Assembly (NCBI RefSeq): GCF_000384295.1
Contig: NZ_KB913037.1
Coordinates: forward strand, 7,379,533 to 7,443,532
DNA from: Amycolatopsis balhimycina FH 1894
Lineage (GTDB): Bacteria > Actinomycetota > Actinomycetes > Mycobacteriales > Pseudonocardiaceae
Direction: 5' to 3'
Length of the DNA stretch: 64,000 bases
The position numbers were made by a program, and so were the translations under genes. Positions 26,931 to 35,262 of this stretch are shown piece by piece. Numbering within the stretch: the stretch's first letter is position 1; each line of letters opens with the position of its first letter. The notes beneath the pieces were generated by a model. It did not search any database. It was not told where the DNA came from and was given only the letters and a program-made list of their open reading frames with translations.

Positions 26931-27914
26931 TCAGGGGCAGACGAACGCCTGCCCGGCGTAGGACAGGCCCGCGCCGAACCCGACCGCGAGCACCAGGTCA
27001 CCGGCCTTCGCCGTCCCGGCCTTGCGCATGTGGTCCAGCGCGAGGGGGATGGACGCCGACGACGTGTTGCCGGAGTACTTGATGTCGTCGGCGACGACCA
27101 TGTCGTCGCGGGCGCCGTTGGCCCGCAGCTTCTTCGCGATCGCCTCGACGATGCGCAGGTTCGCCTGGTGCGGGATCAGCACGTCCACATCGGACGGCTT
27201 GAGCCCGGCGGCCTCCAGCGCGCCCAGCGCGATCGGCGCGATCTGCGTCGTCGCCCACCGGAAGACCGACTGGCCCTCCTGGTAGATGTACTTCTCGTCG
27301 CGCATGTAGATCAGATCGACCAGGTCGCCCGCGCTGCCCCAGGACACCGGGCCGATCTCCGGCTCGTCGGACGCGCCGACCACCGCGGCGCCCGCGCCGT
27401 CGGCGAAGATGATCGCGTTGGCCCGGTCGATCGGGTCGACCGAGTCGGTGAGCTTCTCGGCGCCGATGACCAGGACCTTCTTCGCCGAACCGGCCCGGAT
27501 CAGGTCCGAGGCGACGCCGAGGCCGTAGCAGAACCCGGCGCAGGCGGCGTTGAGGTCGAACGCGCCGGGGCTCGGGATGCCGATCCGGGCGGCGACCTGC
27601 GCGGCGGCGTTCGGGATGAGCGTCGGCATCGTGCAGTTCGGCAGGATCACCGTGTCCACTTCGGACGGGTCGACCCCGGCGTCCGCCAGCGCGGCGGTGC
27701 CGGCGGCGACAGCCATGTCGGTGAGCAGCTCGTCCTTCTCGGCGAACCGGCGCTCGACGATCCCGACCCGGGACTGGATCCACTCGTCGTTGGTTTCCAT
27801 GACCTGCGACAGGTCGTCGTTCGTGACGATCTTCGCGGGCTGGTAGCTGCCGATGCCCAGCACGCGGCTGCCGCGGGAGCCGGTGGTGAGGCTCAGGGTG
27901 GGTCGGTCGGTCAC
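26931..27914 (-). CDS. fabH: Beta-ketoacyl-ACP synthase III
   Basis: A 327-residue enzyme that starts fatty acid synthesis by condensing an acyl-CoA primer with malonyl-ACP; in actinobacteria the primers are often branched. The active-site Cys is in LNAACAGFCYGLG near residue 122. The His is in LIPHQANLRI and the Asn in KYSGNTSSASIPLAL, completing the Cys-His-Asn triad. The N-terminal ETNDEWIQSRVGIVERR is a strong family mark. Its start overlaps the fabD stop by four bases. AcpP follows 75 bases downstream. Confidence 0.96.
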   Translation of the reverse strand: MTDRPTLSLTTGSRGSRVLGIGSYQPAKIVTNDDLSQVMETNDEWIQSRVGIVERRFAEKDELLTDMAVAAGTAALADAGVDPSEVDTVILPNCTMPTLIPNAAAQVAARIGIPSPGAFDLNAACAGFCYGLGVASDLIRAGSAKKVLVIGAEKLTDSVDPIDRANAIIFADGAGAAVVGASDEPEIGPVSWGSAGDLVDLIYMRDEKYIYQEGQSVFRWATTQIAPIALGALEAAGLKPSDVDVLIPHQANLRIVEAIAKKLRANGARDDMVVADDIKYSGNTSSASIPLALDHMRKAGTAKAGDLVLAVGFGAGLSYAGQAFVCP

Positions 27915-28834
27915 GAGGCGTCCTCCTGGCGCAGCGCCGCCAGCTCGGCAGGCGTCTTCAGCGCGGTGGTAGTGGTGACGACGCCCTTGAGCTGCCGCTT
28001 GACCAGGCCGGTCAGGGTGCCCGCGGGCGCGAGTTCAACGGTGCGGGTGACGCCGAGGGAGACCAGGCCGTCCATCGTCAGGTCCCAGCGGACCGACCGG
28101 GTGACCTGCGAAACCAGCCGCCGGAGGTACTCGGCCCCGCTGGTGACGACGGCGCCGTCCGCGTTCGACAGCAGCGGGCGGGCCGGGTCTGCCGGAGTCA
28201 GTTCGGCGGCATGGGCGCGCAACGCCTCTTCGGCGGGCGCCATGTACTGCGTGTGGAACGCACCGGCCACCTTGAGGGCGCGGATCTTCGTGCCTTCCAG
28301 GGGCTCGGCGACGATCTTCGCGATCGCGTCGGCGGCGCCGGAGGCGACGATCTGCCCGGCGCCGTTGCGGTTCGCGGCGGTCAGGCCCTGCTCTTCGAGC
28401 CACGCGACGACCTGCTCGGGGTCCCCGAGCATGACCGCGGCCATCGACGTCGGTTCCAGCGCGCACGCCTTCGCCATCTCGGCGCCGCGGACGGCGGCGA
28501 GCGCGACGGCGTCTTCCGGCTTCAGCACCCCGGCGATCGCGGCCGCGGCGAGCTCGCCGACGGAGTGACCGGCGACCGGGGCGTCCGCGGGCACCGGCGC
28601 GGTGGCCTGGAGGTGCTCGAAGGTGAGCAGCGACAGGGCGACGATCAGCGGCTGCGCGATCGCGGTGTCCTGGATCTCGTCGGCGTCCGCCTCGGTGCCG
28701 AGGCGGAGCAGGTCGAGCCCCGCGCGGTCGGACCACTGGGCGACGCGCTCGCGCGCGCCGTCGAGGTCGAGCCAGGGCGTGAACATGCCGGGGGCCTGGG
28801 ACCCCTGACCGGGAGCGAGGACTGCTGCTGTCAC
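27911..28834 (-). CDS. fabD: Malonyl-CoA:ACP transacylase
   Basis: A roughly 307-residue acyltransferase that loads malonyl groups onto ACP. It begins VLAPGQGSQAPGMF, and the nucleophile Ser is in VAGHSVGELAAAAIAG near residue 90. The catalytic His is in GAFHTQYMAPA near residue 195, with QVTRSVRWDLTM near the C-terminus. The GTG at 28834 is preferred because relatives start just before APGQG, but the AGGAGG sequence abuts it directly, so the true start or spacing is uncertain; another GTG lies 15 bases upstream. It is the first gene of the fab operon. Confidence 0.94.
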   Translation of the reverse strand: MTAAVLAPGQGSQAPGMFTPWLDLDGARERVAQWSDRAGLDLLRLGTEADADEIQDTAIAQPLIVALSLLTFEHLQATAPVPADAPVAGHSVGELAAAAIAGVLKPEDAVALAAVRGAEMAKACALEPTSMAAVMLGDPEQVVAWLEEQGLTAANRNGAGQIVASGAADAIAKIVAEPLEGTKIRALKVAGAFHTQYMAPAEEALRAHAAELTPADPARPLLSNADGAVVTSGAEYLRRLVSQVTRSVRWDLTMDGLVSLGVTRTVELAPAGTLTGLVKRQLKGVVTTTTALKTPAELAALRQEDAS

Positions 28835-28895
28835 CCTCCTAGACAACACGGGAGAGGGTGTTTTCCGGGATGCCGACGCTCACAGTGTCTGTGCG

Positions 28896-28924
28896 GCGTC
28901 TTTGTCGGAAACCTCCAAAGACGC
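28896..28924 (-). promoter_or_regulatory. Inverted repeat upstream of fabD, candidate FasR operator
   Basis: A perfect 9-base inverted repeat GCGTCTTTG ... CAAAGACGC with an 11-base spacer lies about 60 bases upstream of the fabD start. The symmetry suits a dimeric regulator, and the FasR-like gene at 30026 is the obvious candidate. No experimental consensus was available for comparison. Confidence 0.45.
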
Positions 28925-28968
28925 GCCGGATAACCTCGCGCGTAACCCGGATGCCTTGTCGGGTTCAA

Positions 28969-29472
28969 TCACCTTTCGCTGTTAAGTCCATCACGTGACG
29001 GCCGTCTCGGCAAGGTTCGGTCCTGCGGGGTGAGCAGGACGACCGGGATCACGCGGTCCGTCTTCCGCTCGTACTCCGCGTAGAGCGGGAAGACGCCCAC
29101 CATTTTCGGCCAGAGGGACTCGCGCTCGGCCGGCGACGCGACCCGGGCGCGGGCGGTGAACCGGCGGGTGCCGGCCTGGACGCCGACGCTCGGCTCCGCC
29201 AGGAGGTTCTGGAACCACGCCGGGTCCTCGTCGGCGCCGCCCTTGGACGCGACGACAACGAAGTCGTCCCCCGACGTGCCGTAGATCAGGCAGGTTCGCC
29301 GGGGCACGCCGGTCCGGCGGCCGGTCGTGGCAAGGATCAGGGTGTGCACGCCGTTCGACTCGTGTCCCTCGGTGCCACCCGAGTCCAGGTACGTGCGGGT
29401 CTGCTCGGCGACCCAGGCCCACTGCGAGTCGGTGGAGTCGGTGGCGCGGTCGAGGTCGTCGGCGACGGCCAT
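28969..29472 (-). CDS. Nitroreductase/deazaflavin (F420)-dependent family protein, Ddn-like
   Basis: A 167-residue split-beta-barrel protein of the DUF385/nitroreductase family that includes mycobacterial Ddn and other F420H2-dependent reductases. Recognisable segments are HTLILATTGRRTGVPRRTCL, DDFVVVASKGGADEDPAWFQ and NLLAEPSVGVQAGTRRFTAR, the usual order in the family. It most likely reduces quinones or other small electrophiles using F420. It and the next gene lie between the FasR-like regulator and fabD, a position where most related operons have nothing, so they may be late insertions. Confidence 0.85.
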   Translation of the reverse strand: MAVADDLDRATDSTDSQWAWVAEQTRTYLDSGGTEGHESNGVHTLILATTGRRTGVPRRTCLIYGTSGDDFVVVASKGGADEDPAWFQNLLAEPSVGVQAGTRRFTARARVASPAERESLWPKMVGVFPLYAEYERKTDRVIPVVLLTPQDRTLPRRPSRDGLNSER

Positions 29473-29503
29473 GGTGACGTCCTTTCGAAGCGGGGACGGG
29501 GGT

Positions 29504-29944
29504 TCAGCGGAGCTTCTCGGCCAGCGCGACGATGATGCCTTCGGGGCCGCGGAGGTAGCAGAGCCGGTGGCTGTCCCCGTACTGCACCAGTTCGCCCACG
29601 GGTTCGGTGCCGTGCGGGCGCACCCGGGCGAGGACGGCCTCGATGTCCTCGACGGCGAACATGATGCGACGGAGACCGAAGGCGTTGACCGGCGCGTCCC
29701 GCTCGGCGGCGGCGGGGGCCGCCGGCGCGTGGAACTTCATCAGCTCGAGGCGCCCGTGGCCGTCCGGCGTCCGCACCACGGCCATGTCGCACCGCACCCC
29801 CTCGAGACCGACGAGGACGTCCACCTCCGGTCCGCCGACCGTGGCTTCGCCCTCGAGCTCCAGGCCGAGAGCGACGAAGAACGCGGTCACCGCCGCGAGG
29901 TCGTCGACGACGACGCCGACGTTGTCCATCCGCTTGATCGTCAT
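29504..29944 (-). CDS. VOC/glyoxalase-superfamily protein
   Basis: A 146-residue vicinal oxygen chelate protein with both halves of the fold: KRMDNVGVVVDDLAAVTAFF at the start and LRRIMFAVEDIEAVLARVRP in the second module, ending CYLRGPEGIIVALAEKL. The final Glu of GPEGIIVALAE is the usual metal ligand of the superfamily. The substrate is unknown. It lies 31 bases upstream of the Ddn-like gene on the same strand, so the two may be cotranscribed. Confidence 0.85.
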   Translation of the reverse strand: MTIKRMDNVGVVVDDLAAVTAFFVALGLELEGEATVGGPEVDVLVGLEGVRCDMAVVRTPDGHGRLELMKFHAPAAPAAAERDAPVNAFGLRRIMFAVEDIEAVLARVRPHGTEPVGELVQYGDSHRLCYLRGPEGIIVALAEKLR

Positions 29945-30025
29945 GTGTTCTCCCGCGTCACGCGGCCCCGGCGGCCGCTCGTGCTCCGGGGACGGAGCCG
30001 GCGGCGCGTTCTCGACATCCTCCGG

Positions 30026-31240
30026 TCACCAAAGTCCGCGGGCCCGCGCCAGCCGCCCGACGGTCAGCGCGATCCGCAGCACCAGGGCGTCGCGCGGGTC
30101 GGTCGGCTGGCAGCCCGTCAGGTCCGCCGCCTTCCGCAGCCGGTACCGGACCGTGTTCGGGTGGACGAACAGCGTCTTGGCGCACGTCTCCAGCACACCG
30201 CCGCTCTCGAGGTACGCCTCGACCGTGCGCTGCAGGGTCGGGCCTGCCTCTTCCAGCGGCCGCGCGATCGTGTCCACCAGCAGGCGTTCCGCCTCCGCGT
30301 CCCCGGACAGCGCGCGCTCGGGCAGCAGGTCCGCCGACCGGACCGGCCGGGGCGCGCCCGGCCAGCCGACCACCGCCCGCAGCCCCGAGAGCGCCTCCGT
30401 CGCGCTGTGGTGGGCCTCGGCCAGGGTCGGCACCGTCGGACCGGCGACGACCGGGCCTTCGGCGAACGCCACCGACATCCGGGCCAGGATCTCCCGCTCC
30501 TTCACACCGCCGTCGGTCGGCCCGCCCACCACGACCACCAGCCGGGAGCCCTGCACCGACAGCAGTACCGGGCGGCCCACGCGGGCGGCGCGGCTGCGGA
30601 CCTCGAACACGATCGTCGGCGGGTCCTCCGACGGCGGGTTGCCGACCAGCACCGTGGCGGCCGCGGAGGGCTCCCAGCCCAGCGCCGTGGCCCGCGAGAG
30701 CACCGACTCCTCGGCGTCGCCGCGGACGATGCCGTCGACGACCAGCGCCTCGAGCCGGGCGTCCCACGCGCCGCGCGCCTCCGCCGCGGCGGCGTACGAG
30801 TTCGCCGCCGCGAACGCGATTTCCCGGCCGTAGCGCAGGATTCCCTCGATCAGCGCCGCGCGTTCCGCCTCGTTCGCGGCGAACTCGGGCAGTTGTTCTT
30901 CGAACACCTCGATGGCGAGCCGCACCATGCCGACCGCCTGGCGCAGGCTGACCCACCGGGACAGCTCGGCCGGCGCGTCGCGGAAGGCCTCGGTCGTGAG
31001 CTTCAGGGCTTCCTTGGAGTCCCGCAGCCAGGAAACGAAGCCGGCGGCCCCGGCCTGGGTGATCAGCAGGACGCTCGCGCGCTGGTCGGCGGGCAGCCGG
31101 GCGAACCACGGCAGCCGCCGCTCCATCACCGCGATGCTCGCGCTCGCCAGGCTGCCGGAGGCGCGTTCGAGCTGCCGAAGCGTCTTCGCGGACAGTCCGT
31201 GGTGCTTCGGCACCCGGCGCGGGGCGGTGGTTCCATCCAT
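30026..31240 (-). CDS. fasR: FasR-like PucR-family transcriptional regulator
   Basis: A 404-residue regulator of the PucR/CdaR family. The N-terminal ~150 residues are helical (RLPWFARLPADQRASVLLIT, then FVSWLRDSKEALKLT), a central GGDEF-like region follows, and the PucR C-terminal helix-turn-helix is clear (LETCAKTLFVHPNTVRYRLR, then LTGCQPTDPRDALVLRIAL). Its closest known role is FasR of Streptomyces coelicolor, a PucR-type activator encoded next to fabD that controls the fab operon. Here two genes separate it from fabD. The ATG at 31240 is preferred over an upstream in-frame start. The symbol is assigned by similarity and neighbourhood. Confidence 0.82.
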   Translation of the reverse strand: MDGTTAPRRVPKHHGLSAKTLRQLERASGSLASASIAVMERRLPWFARLPADQRASVLLITQAGAAGFVSWLRDSKEALKLTTEAFRDAPAELSRWVSLRQAVGMVRLAIEVFEEQLPEFAANEAERAALIEGILRYGREIAFAAANSYAAAAEARGAWDARLEALVVDGIVRGDAEESVLSRATALGWEPSAAATVLVGNPPSEDPPTIVFEVRSRAARVGRPVLLSVQGSRLVVVVGGPTDGGVKEREILARMSVAFAEGPVVAGPTVPTLAEAHHSATEALSGLRAVVGWPGAPRPVRSADLLPERALSGDAEAERLLVDTIARPLEEAGPTLQRTVEAYLESGGVLETCAKTLFVHPNTVRYRLRKAADLTGCQPTDPRDALVLRIALTVGRLARARGLW

Positions 31241-31357
31241 GGCGGACGCGATCCTACGTGCCCGCAACTTTCGTAGCCCCTCGCGGCAACGCGCGACAGT
31301 AGTCAGTGCGTGTACGGACTGCCTAGGATCGGGGCCACACAGGAACGGGGGACCGGG

Positions 31358-32263
31358 ATGACCGGGTTAGAGATCGACGCGATCTCCAAACGCTACGGCG
31401 ATGTCGTCGCCCTGCGCGAAATGACATTCGACGTCCGGCCGGGCGAATTGTTCGGATTCGTCGGAAGCAACGGCGCCGGCAAGACCACGACCATGCGGAT
31501 CGCGCTCGGCGTGCTTTCCGCCGACGCCGGCGAAGTCCGCTACGACGGCGTGCCGGTGACGCACGAAACGCGCCGCCACATCGGGTACATGCCCGAAGAG
31601 CGCGGGCTTTACCCGAAGATGAAGGTGGCCGAGCAGCTGACGTACCTCGCGCGGCTGCACGGCATGTCCGCCGCCGACGCGCGGTCGTCGGCGGACGCCT
31701 GGACCGAACGGCTCGGCGTCGCCGGCCGCCGCGACGACGAGGTGCAGAAGCTCAGCCTCGGCAACCAGCAGCGCGTCCAGCTGGCCGCGGCGCTGGTGCA
31801 CGAGCCGCGGATCCTGGTGCTCGACGAGCCGTTCTCCGGCCTCGACCCGGTCGCGGTCGACGTGATGAGCCAGGTGCTCAAGGAAAAGGCCGCCGAGGGC
31901 GTGCCGGTCGTGTTCTCCAGCCACCAGCTCGACTTGGTGGAGCGGCTCTGCGACCGGGTCGGGATCGTCCGCAGTGGACAGATGGTGGCCGTCGGCACGG
32001 TCGACGAGCTGCGCGCGGGCGGAGCGGTGCGGCTGCGGGTCGACGTCCCCGAGGCCGCCGACGGGTGGGCCGACGGCCTGCCCGGGGTGAAGGTGCTCGG
32101 CCGGACCGGCCCGGTGACCGAGGTCGAGCTGGGCGAGGGCGCCGACGACCAGGCCGTGCTCAAGGCCGCGCTGGCCACCGGGCCGGTGCGCGAGTTCGCG
32201 CGCGAGCAGCCGTCGCTGGCCGACCTGTTCCGCTCCGTCGTCACCGAGGAGGTCCACGCGTGA
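31358..32263 (+). CDS. ABC transporter ATP-binding protein
   Basis: A 301-residue ATPase of the NatA/drug-exporter type. Walker A is FVGSNGAGKTTTMR (near residue 34), the signature is LSLGNQQRVQLAAAL (near residue 130), and Walker B is ILVLDEPFSGLDP (near residue 150), with VVFSSHQLD as the H-loop. The C-terminal ~80 residues are the regulatory extension typical of ABC-2-partner ATPases. The ATG follows a cggggga site. It overlaps the permease gene by four bases, so the two form one exporter. The substrate is unknown. Confidence 0.94.
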   Translation: MTGLEIDAISKRYGDVVALREMTFDVRPGELFGFVGSNGAGKTTTMRIALGVLSADAGEVRYDGVPVTHETRRHIGYMPEERGLYPKMKVAEQLTYLARLHGMSAADARSSADAWTERLGVAGRRDDEVQKLSLGNQQRVQLAAALVHEPRILVLDEPFSGLDPVAVDVMSQVLKEKAAEGVPVVFSSHQLDLVERLCDRVGIVRSGQMVAVGTVDELRAGGAVRLRVDVPEAADGWADGLPGVKVLGRTGPVTEVELGEGADDQAVLKAALATGPVREFAREQPSLADLFRSVVTEEVHA

Positions 32264-33480
32264 GCGCCCCGGTTCCGGACGTCCGGATGAGCCCCACTGC
32301 CGCCGTGGGGCTGGTGGCCTCCCGCGAAATCAGCACCCGCGTGAAGTCCAAGGCGTTCCGCGTCAGCACGGTGATCATGCTGCTGCTGATCGTGGTCGGC
32401 ATCGTCGTGATCAAGCTGATCTCCGGCGGGGGCGGCGCCGACGCGACCGTCGGCTACACCTCGGCGACCGCTCCGCTGGCCGCGCCGCTGAAGGCCGGCG
32501 GCCAGGCGGTCGACGAGAAGATCGAGACGGTGCAGGTCGCCGACGAGGCCGCCGGGCGCGCGAAGCTGGCCGACGGCTCGCTCGACGCGCTGCTCACCGG
32601 CGACGGCAAGAGCGTGCACGTCCAGGTGAAGAAGGACCTCGACGGCAAGCTCGCGAACGTCCTGCAGCTGCTGTCCCAGCAGGTGGCGCTCAACCAGCAG
32701 ATCACCGCGCTGGGCGGGAACCCGGCGCAGTTCCAGGCCGCGATCGCGTCGGCGAAGTTCGTCGAAGACCCGCCGCTGGAGCAGCCGTACGACTACAACG
32801 GCCAGCAGCTGGTGCTGGGCATCGTCGCCGGCATCCTGATCTACCTCTCGCTGATGATCAACGGCCAGACCGTCGCGCAGGGCGTGGTCGAGGAGAAGAC
32901 GTCGCGGGTGGTCGAGCTGCTGCTGTCGACGATCAAGCCGTGGCAGCTGATGGCCGGGAAGGTGCTCGGCATCGGCGTGGTCGGGCTGATCCAGATGCTC
33001 GTGATCGGGATCGGCGGAGTCGTCGCCGGGCTGGCGACGAATGTGCTCACCATTTCCGTCTCGGCGGCCGTGGGCACCGTCGTCTGGCTGGTCGTGTGGT
33101 ACCTGCTCGGGTTCTTCATGTACTCGATCGTGTTCGCCGCGCTCGGCGCGCTGGTTTCGCGCCAGGAAGACGTCGGCGGCGCGGTGATGCCCGCGCTGAT
33201 GTTCGTGATCGCCGGTTACGTGATCGGCATTTCCGTGCTGCCGTCGGATCCGGGCAACACGTTCGTCGAAGTGCTTTCCGTGATTCCGGTGTTTTCGCCG
33301 ACGCTGATGCCGATGCGGCTGGCGATGGGCGGAGTGCCCGTTTGGGAAGCGGTGGTGTCCGTGGGGCTGGTGGTGCTGCTGATTCCGGGGCTGATCTGGC
33401 TCGCCGCGCGGATCTACCGGAATGCGGTCATGCGCACCGGCGCGAAGGTGAAACTCCGCGACGCCCTGCGCGCCGCCTGA
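32260..33480 (+). CDS. ABC-2-type transporter permease (NatB-like)
   Basis: A 406-residue permease with one N-terminal helix (VSTVIMLLLIVVGIVVIKLI, about residues 34-54), a large external region of roughly 130 residues, then five or six helices from about residue 190. The cytoplasmic coupling motif GVVEEKTSRVVELLLSTIKP is the family mark of ABC-2 and NatB permeases. The GTG start overlaps the ATPase stop. The pair resembles NatAB sodium exporters and drug exporters, and substrate cannot be inferred further. Confidence 0.92.
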   Translation: MSAPVPDVRMSPTAAVGLVASREISTRVKSKAFRVSTVIMLLLIVVGIVVIKLISGGGGADATVGYTSATAPLAAPLKAGGQAVDEKIETVQVADEAAGRAKLADGSLDALLTGDGKSVHVQVKKDLDGKLANVLQLLSQQVALNQQITALGGNPAQFQAAIASAKFVEDPPLEQPYDYNGQQLVLGIVAGILIYLSLMINGQTVAQGVVEEKTSRVVELLLSTIKPWQLMAGKVLGIGVVGLIQMLVIGIGGVVAGLATNVLTISVSAAVGTVVWLVVWYLLGFFMYSIVFAALGALVSRQEDVGGAVMPALMFVIAGYVIGISVLPSDPGNTFVEVLSVIPVFSPTLMPMRLAMGGVPVWEAVVSVGLVVLLIPGLIWLAARIYRNAVMRTGAKVKLRDALRAA

Positions 33481-33698
33481 CGTTTCCCGCCGTTACTGCC
33501 GAGAATGCTCGAGGCCGCCCGGCGCTTGCGGTTTACGCTGCGCCGGACGGCCTCGTCTCCCCGGTCCCCACCGGTAGAACCAGTATGGCCACGGGTGATC
33601 TTCGCGCGCCAGTCGTCTCACTCGATCGTGGGGCGCACGAGTTGCCGCACCTGGGTACTTGATCGACGATCCGGTGCAAATCCGTGGAGGGAGCCGAT

Positions 33699-34469
33699 AT
33701 GGGCGAGCAACTGAAGGACGGGCTCGGGCAGGCGTGGGCCATGGTGGCCACGTTCGTCCCGAAACTCGTGGGATTCCTGATCATCCTGCTGATCGGCTGG
33801 CTGATCGCGAAAGCCGTCTCGAAAGGGCTGGCGCTCGTGCTCGGGAAAGCCGGTTTCGGGAAACTGGTCGAGCGGACCGGGCTGAGCGGAAAGGTCGGCC
33901 AGCAGAAGATCGACGCGACCGGGATCCTCGTCAAATTGGTCTACTACTTCATTCTGCTGATCGCGCTGCAGCTGGCGTTCGGCGTGTTCGGGCCGACCAA
34001 CCCGGTGAGCCAGCTGCTCAACGACATCATCGCGTTCCTGCCGCGGATCGTGGTGGCGCTGGTGCTCGTCGTGGTGGCGGCGGCGATCGCGAAGGTGGCA
34101 CGGGACGTGGTCGCGTCCGCGTTGTCCGGCCGCGGGGCGGCGCGCCCGCTTTCGCTGGCGGCCTACTGGCTGATCATGGCGTTCGGCATCATCGCGGCGC
34201 TCGGCCAGGTGAACATCGCGACGGCGATCACCGGCCCGGTGCTGATCGCGGTCCTGGCGACGATCGGCGGCGTGATCGTGGTCGGCTTCGGCGGCGGCCT
34301 GATCAAGCCTGCCCAGGACCGCTGGCGCGGCTGGATCGCGAACATGGAGCACCAGCTGGAGACCCCGGCCCAGCGCACGGGCGAGATGGGCGCGGGCCCG
34401 GCGGCCCCGCGCGCGATGGCCGACAGCACCCCGACGCCGCCGGTCGGGACCCCGCGCCCCCAGATCTGA
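33699..34469 (+). CDS. Mechanosensitive-channel-like protein (conserved TM helix repeats)
   Basis: A 256-residue protein with about four membrane helices: near residues 20-40 (LVGFLIILLIGWLIAKAVSK), 70-90, 110-130 and 155-200. The paired segments match the conserved transmembrane helix repeats found in small MscS-related proteins such as CmpX, without the beta domain and C-terminal vestibule of true MscS. A proline-rich, disordered tail closes the protein. The ATG at 33699 follows a ggaggg site. It probably acts in the membrane in osmotic or membrane-stress response, but that is family-level inference. A terminator hairpin follows. Confidence 0.8.
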   Translation: MGEQLKDGLGQAWAMVATFVPKLVGFLIILLIGWLIAKAVSKGLALVLGKAGFGKLVERTGLSGKVGQQKIDATGILVKLVYYFILLIALQLAFGVFGPTNPVSQLLNDIIAFLPRIVVALVLVVVAAAIAKVARDVVASALSGRGAARPLSLAAYWLIMAFGIIAALGQVNIATAITGPVLIAVLATIGGVIVVGFGGGLIKPAQDRWRGWIANMEHQLETPAQRTGEMGAGPAAPRAMADSTPTPPVGTPRPQI

Positions 34470-34480
34470 GCGGGCGTCCA

Positions 34481-34519
34481 GGACGGGCCCGGCGGACGGG
34501 GAAGCCGCCGGGCCCGTCC
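34481..34519 (+). terminator. Hairpin terminator between the MscS-like gene and pnuC
   Basis: Perfect 15-base arms (left arm ggacgggcccggcgg at 34481-34495, right at 34505-34519) with a 9-base loop. No T-tract follows. It separates the two genes and also leaves pnuC with its own 5' leader of about 90 bases, in which no known riboswitch was recognised. Confidence 0.7.
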
Positions 34520-34609
34520 CACACTCCGGGATGTTCCGCCGCTCACAGTCCCTGGGGAATGCGTCCGTCACGGAGCATGTTGGGAGCCGTAGGACGAAAG
34601 GGGCGTGCC

Positions 34610-35245
34610 GTGGACTTCCTCCTGCACCACGGGATCACCGTGCTGGGCCAGTGGATTTCGATCGCGGAGCTCGCCGGGCAGGTGTTCGCGCTGGCCGTCG
34701 TGTTCCTCGCGCAGCGTCGCACCCTGTGGACGTGGCCCGTGCAGGTCGGGGCCACTGTGCTGCTGTTCGCCGTCTACGTCTCGGCCCACCTCGGCGGGCT
34801 CGCCGCACGGCAGGTCGCGATCCTCGCCATCTCCCTCTACGGCTGGTGGGCCTGGACGCGCCGCAAGGACCCGGTGTTCGGCGTCGTCGTGCGGAAGGGG
34901 CGGCTCGCCGAACGGCTGGCCATGCTCGGCGCCTTCGCCGCCGGCACCACCGTGATGGCGCTGGTCCTCGACGCCCTGAACGCGTCATGGGCGCCCTGGC
35001 CGGACGCCGCGATCTTCGTCGGGACGCTGGTGGCCTTCGGCGCGCAAGGGGCGGGGCTCGTCGAGTTCTGGCTCGTCTGGCTGGTCGTCGACGCGATCGG
35101 CGTGCCGCTGCAGATCTCGTCCGGGCTGTACTTCTCCGCCGCGGTCTACATCGTCTTCGCCGGGCTCGTCGTGCACGGCTGGTGGAGCTGGAACCGCTCG
35201 GCCAACCGCCTCGAAGCCCGCAAGGTCACGCCGGCGACCAGCTGA
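34610..35245 (+). CDS. pnuC: Nicotinamide riboside transporter PnuC-like
   Basis: A 211-residue membrane protein with about seven helices. Family marks are the ELAGQVFALAVVFLAQRRTL region, the aromatic QVAILAISLYGWWAWTRRKD and WLVWLVVDAIGVPLQISSGL, then VYIVFAGLVVHGWWSWNRS near the end. It imports nicotinamide riboside, or a related vitamin such as thiamine, by facilitated diffusion driven by phosphorylation inside the cell. The GTG at 34610 follows a weak aggacgaaagggg site. No nadR-type kinase gene is adjacent, so the substrate is not fixed by context. Confidence 0.88.
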   Translation: MDFLLHHGITVLGQWISIAELAGQVFALAVVFLAQRRTLWTWPVQVGATVLLFAVYVSAHLGGLAARQVAILAISLYGWWAWTRRKDPVFGVVVRKGRLAERLAMLGAFAAGTTVMALVLDALNASWAPWPDAAIFVGTLVAFGAQGAGLVEFWLVWLVVDAIGVPLQISSGLYFSAAVYIVFAGLVVHGWWSWNRSANRLEARKVTPATS

Positions 35246-35262
35246 GCCCTGAGCCCCGCCGT

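Noticed and set aside
32065..32259. Upstream extension of the ABC permease frame
   Set aside because: It lies wholly inside the ATPase gene in another frame; the GTG at 32260 with a 4-base overlap is the natural start.
34520..34609. Possible riboswitch in the pnuC leader
   Set aside because: No TPP, FMN, NAD or preQ1 core elements could be recognised in the 90 bases.
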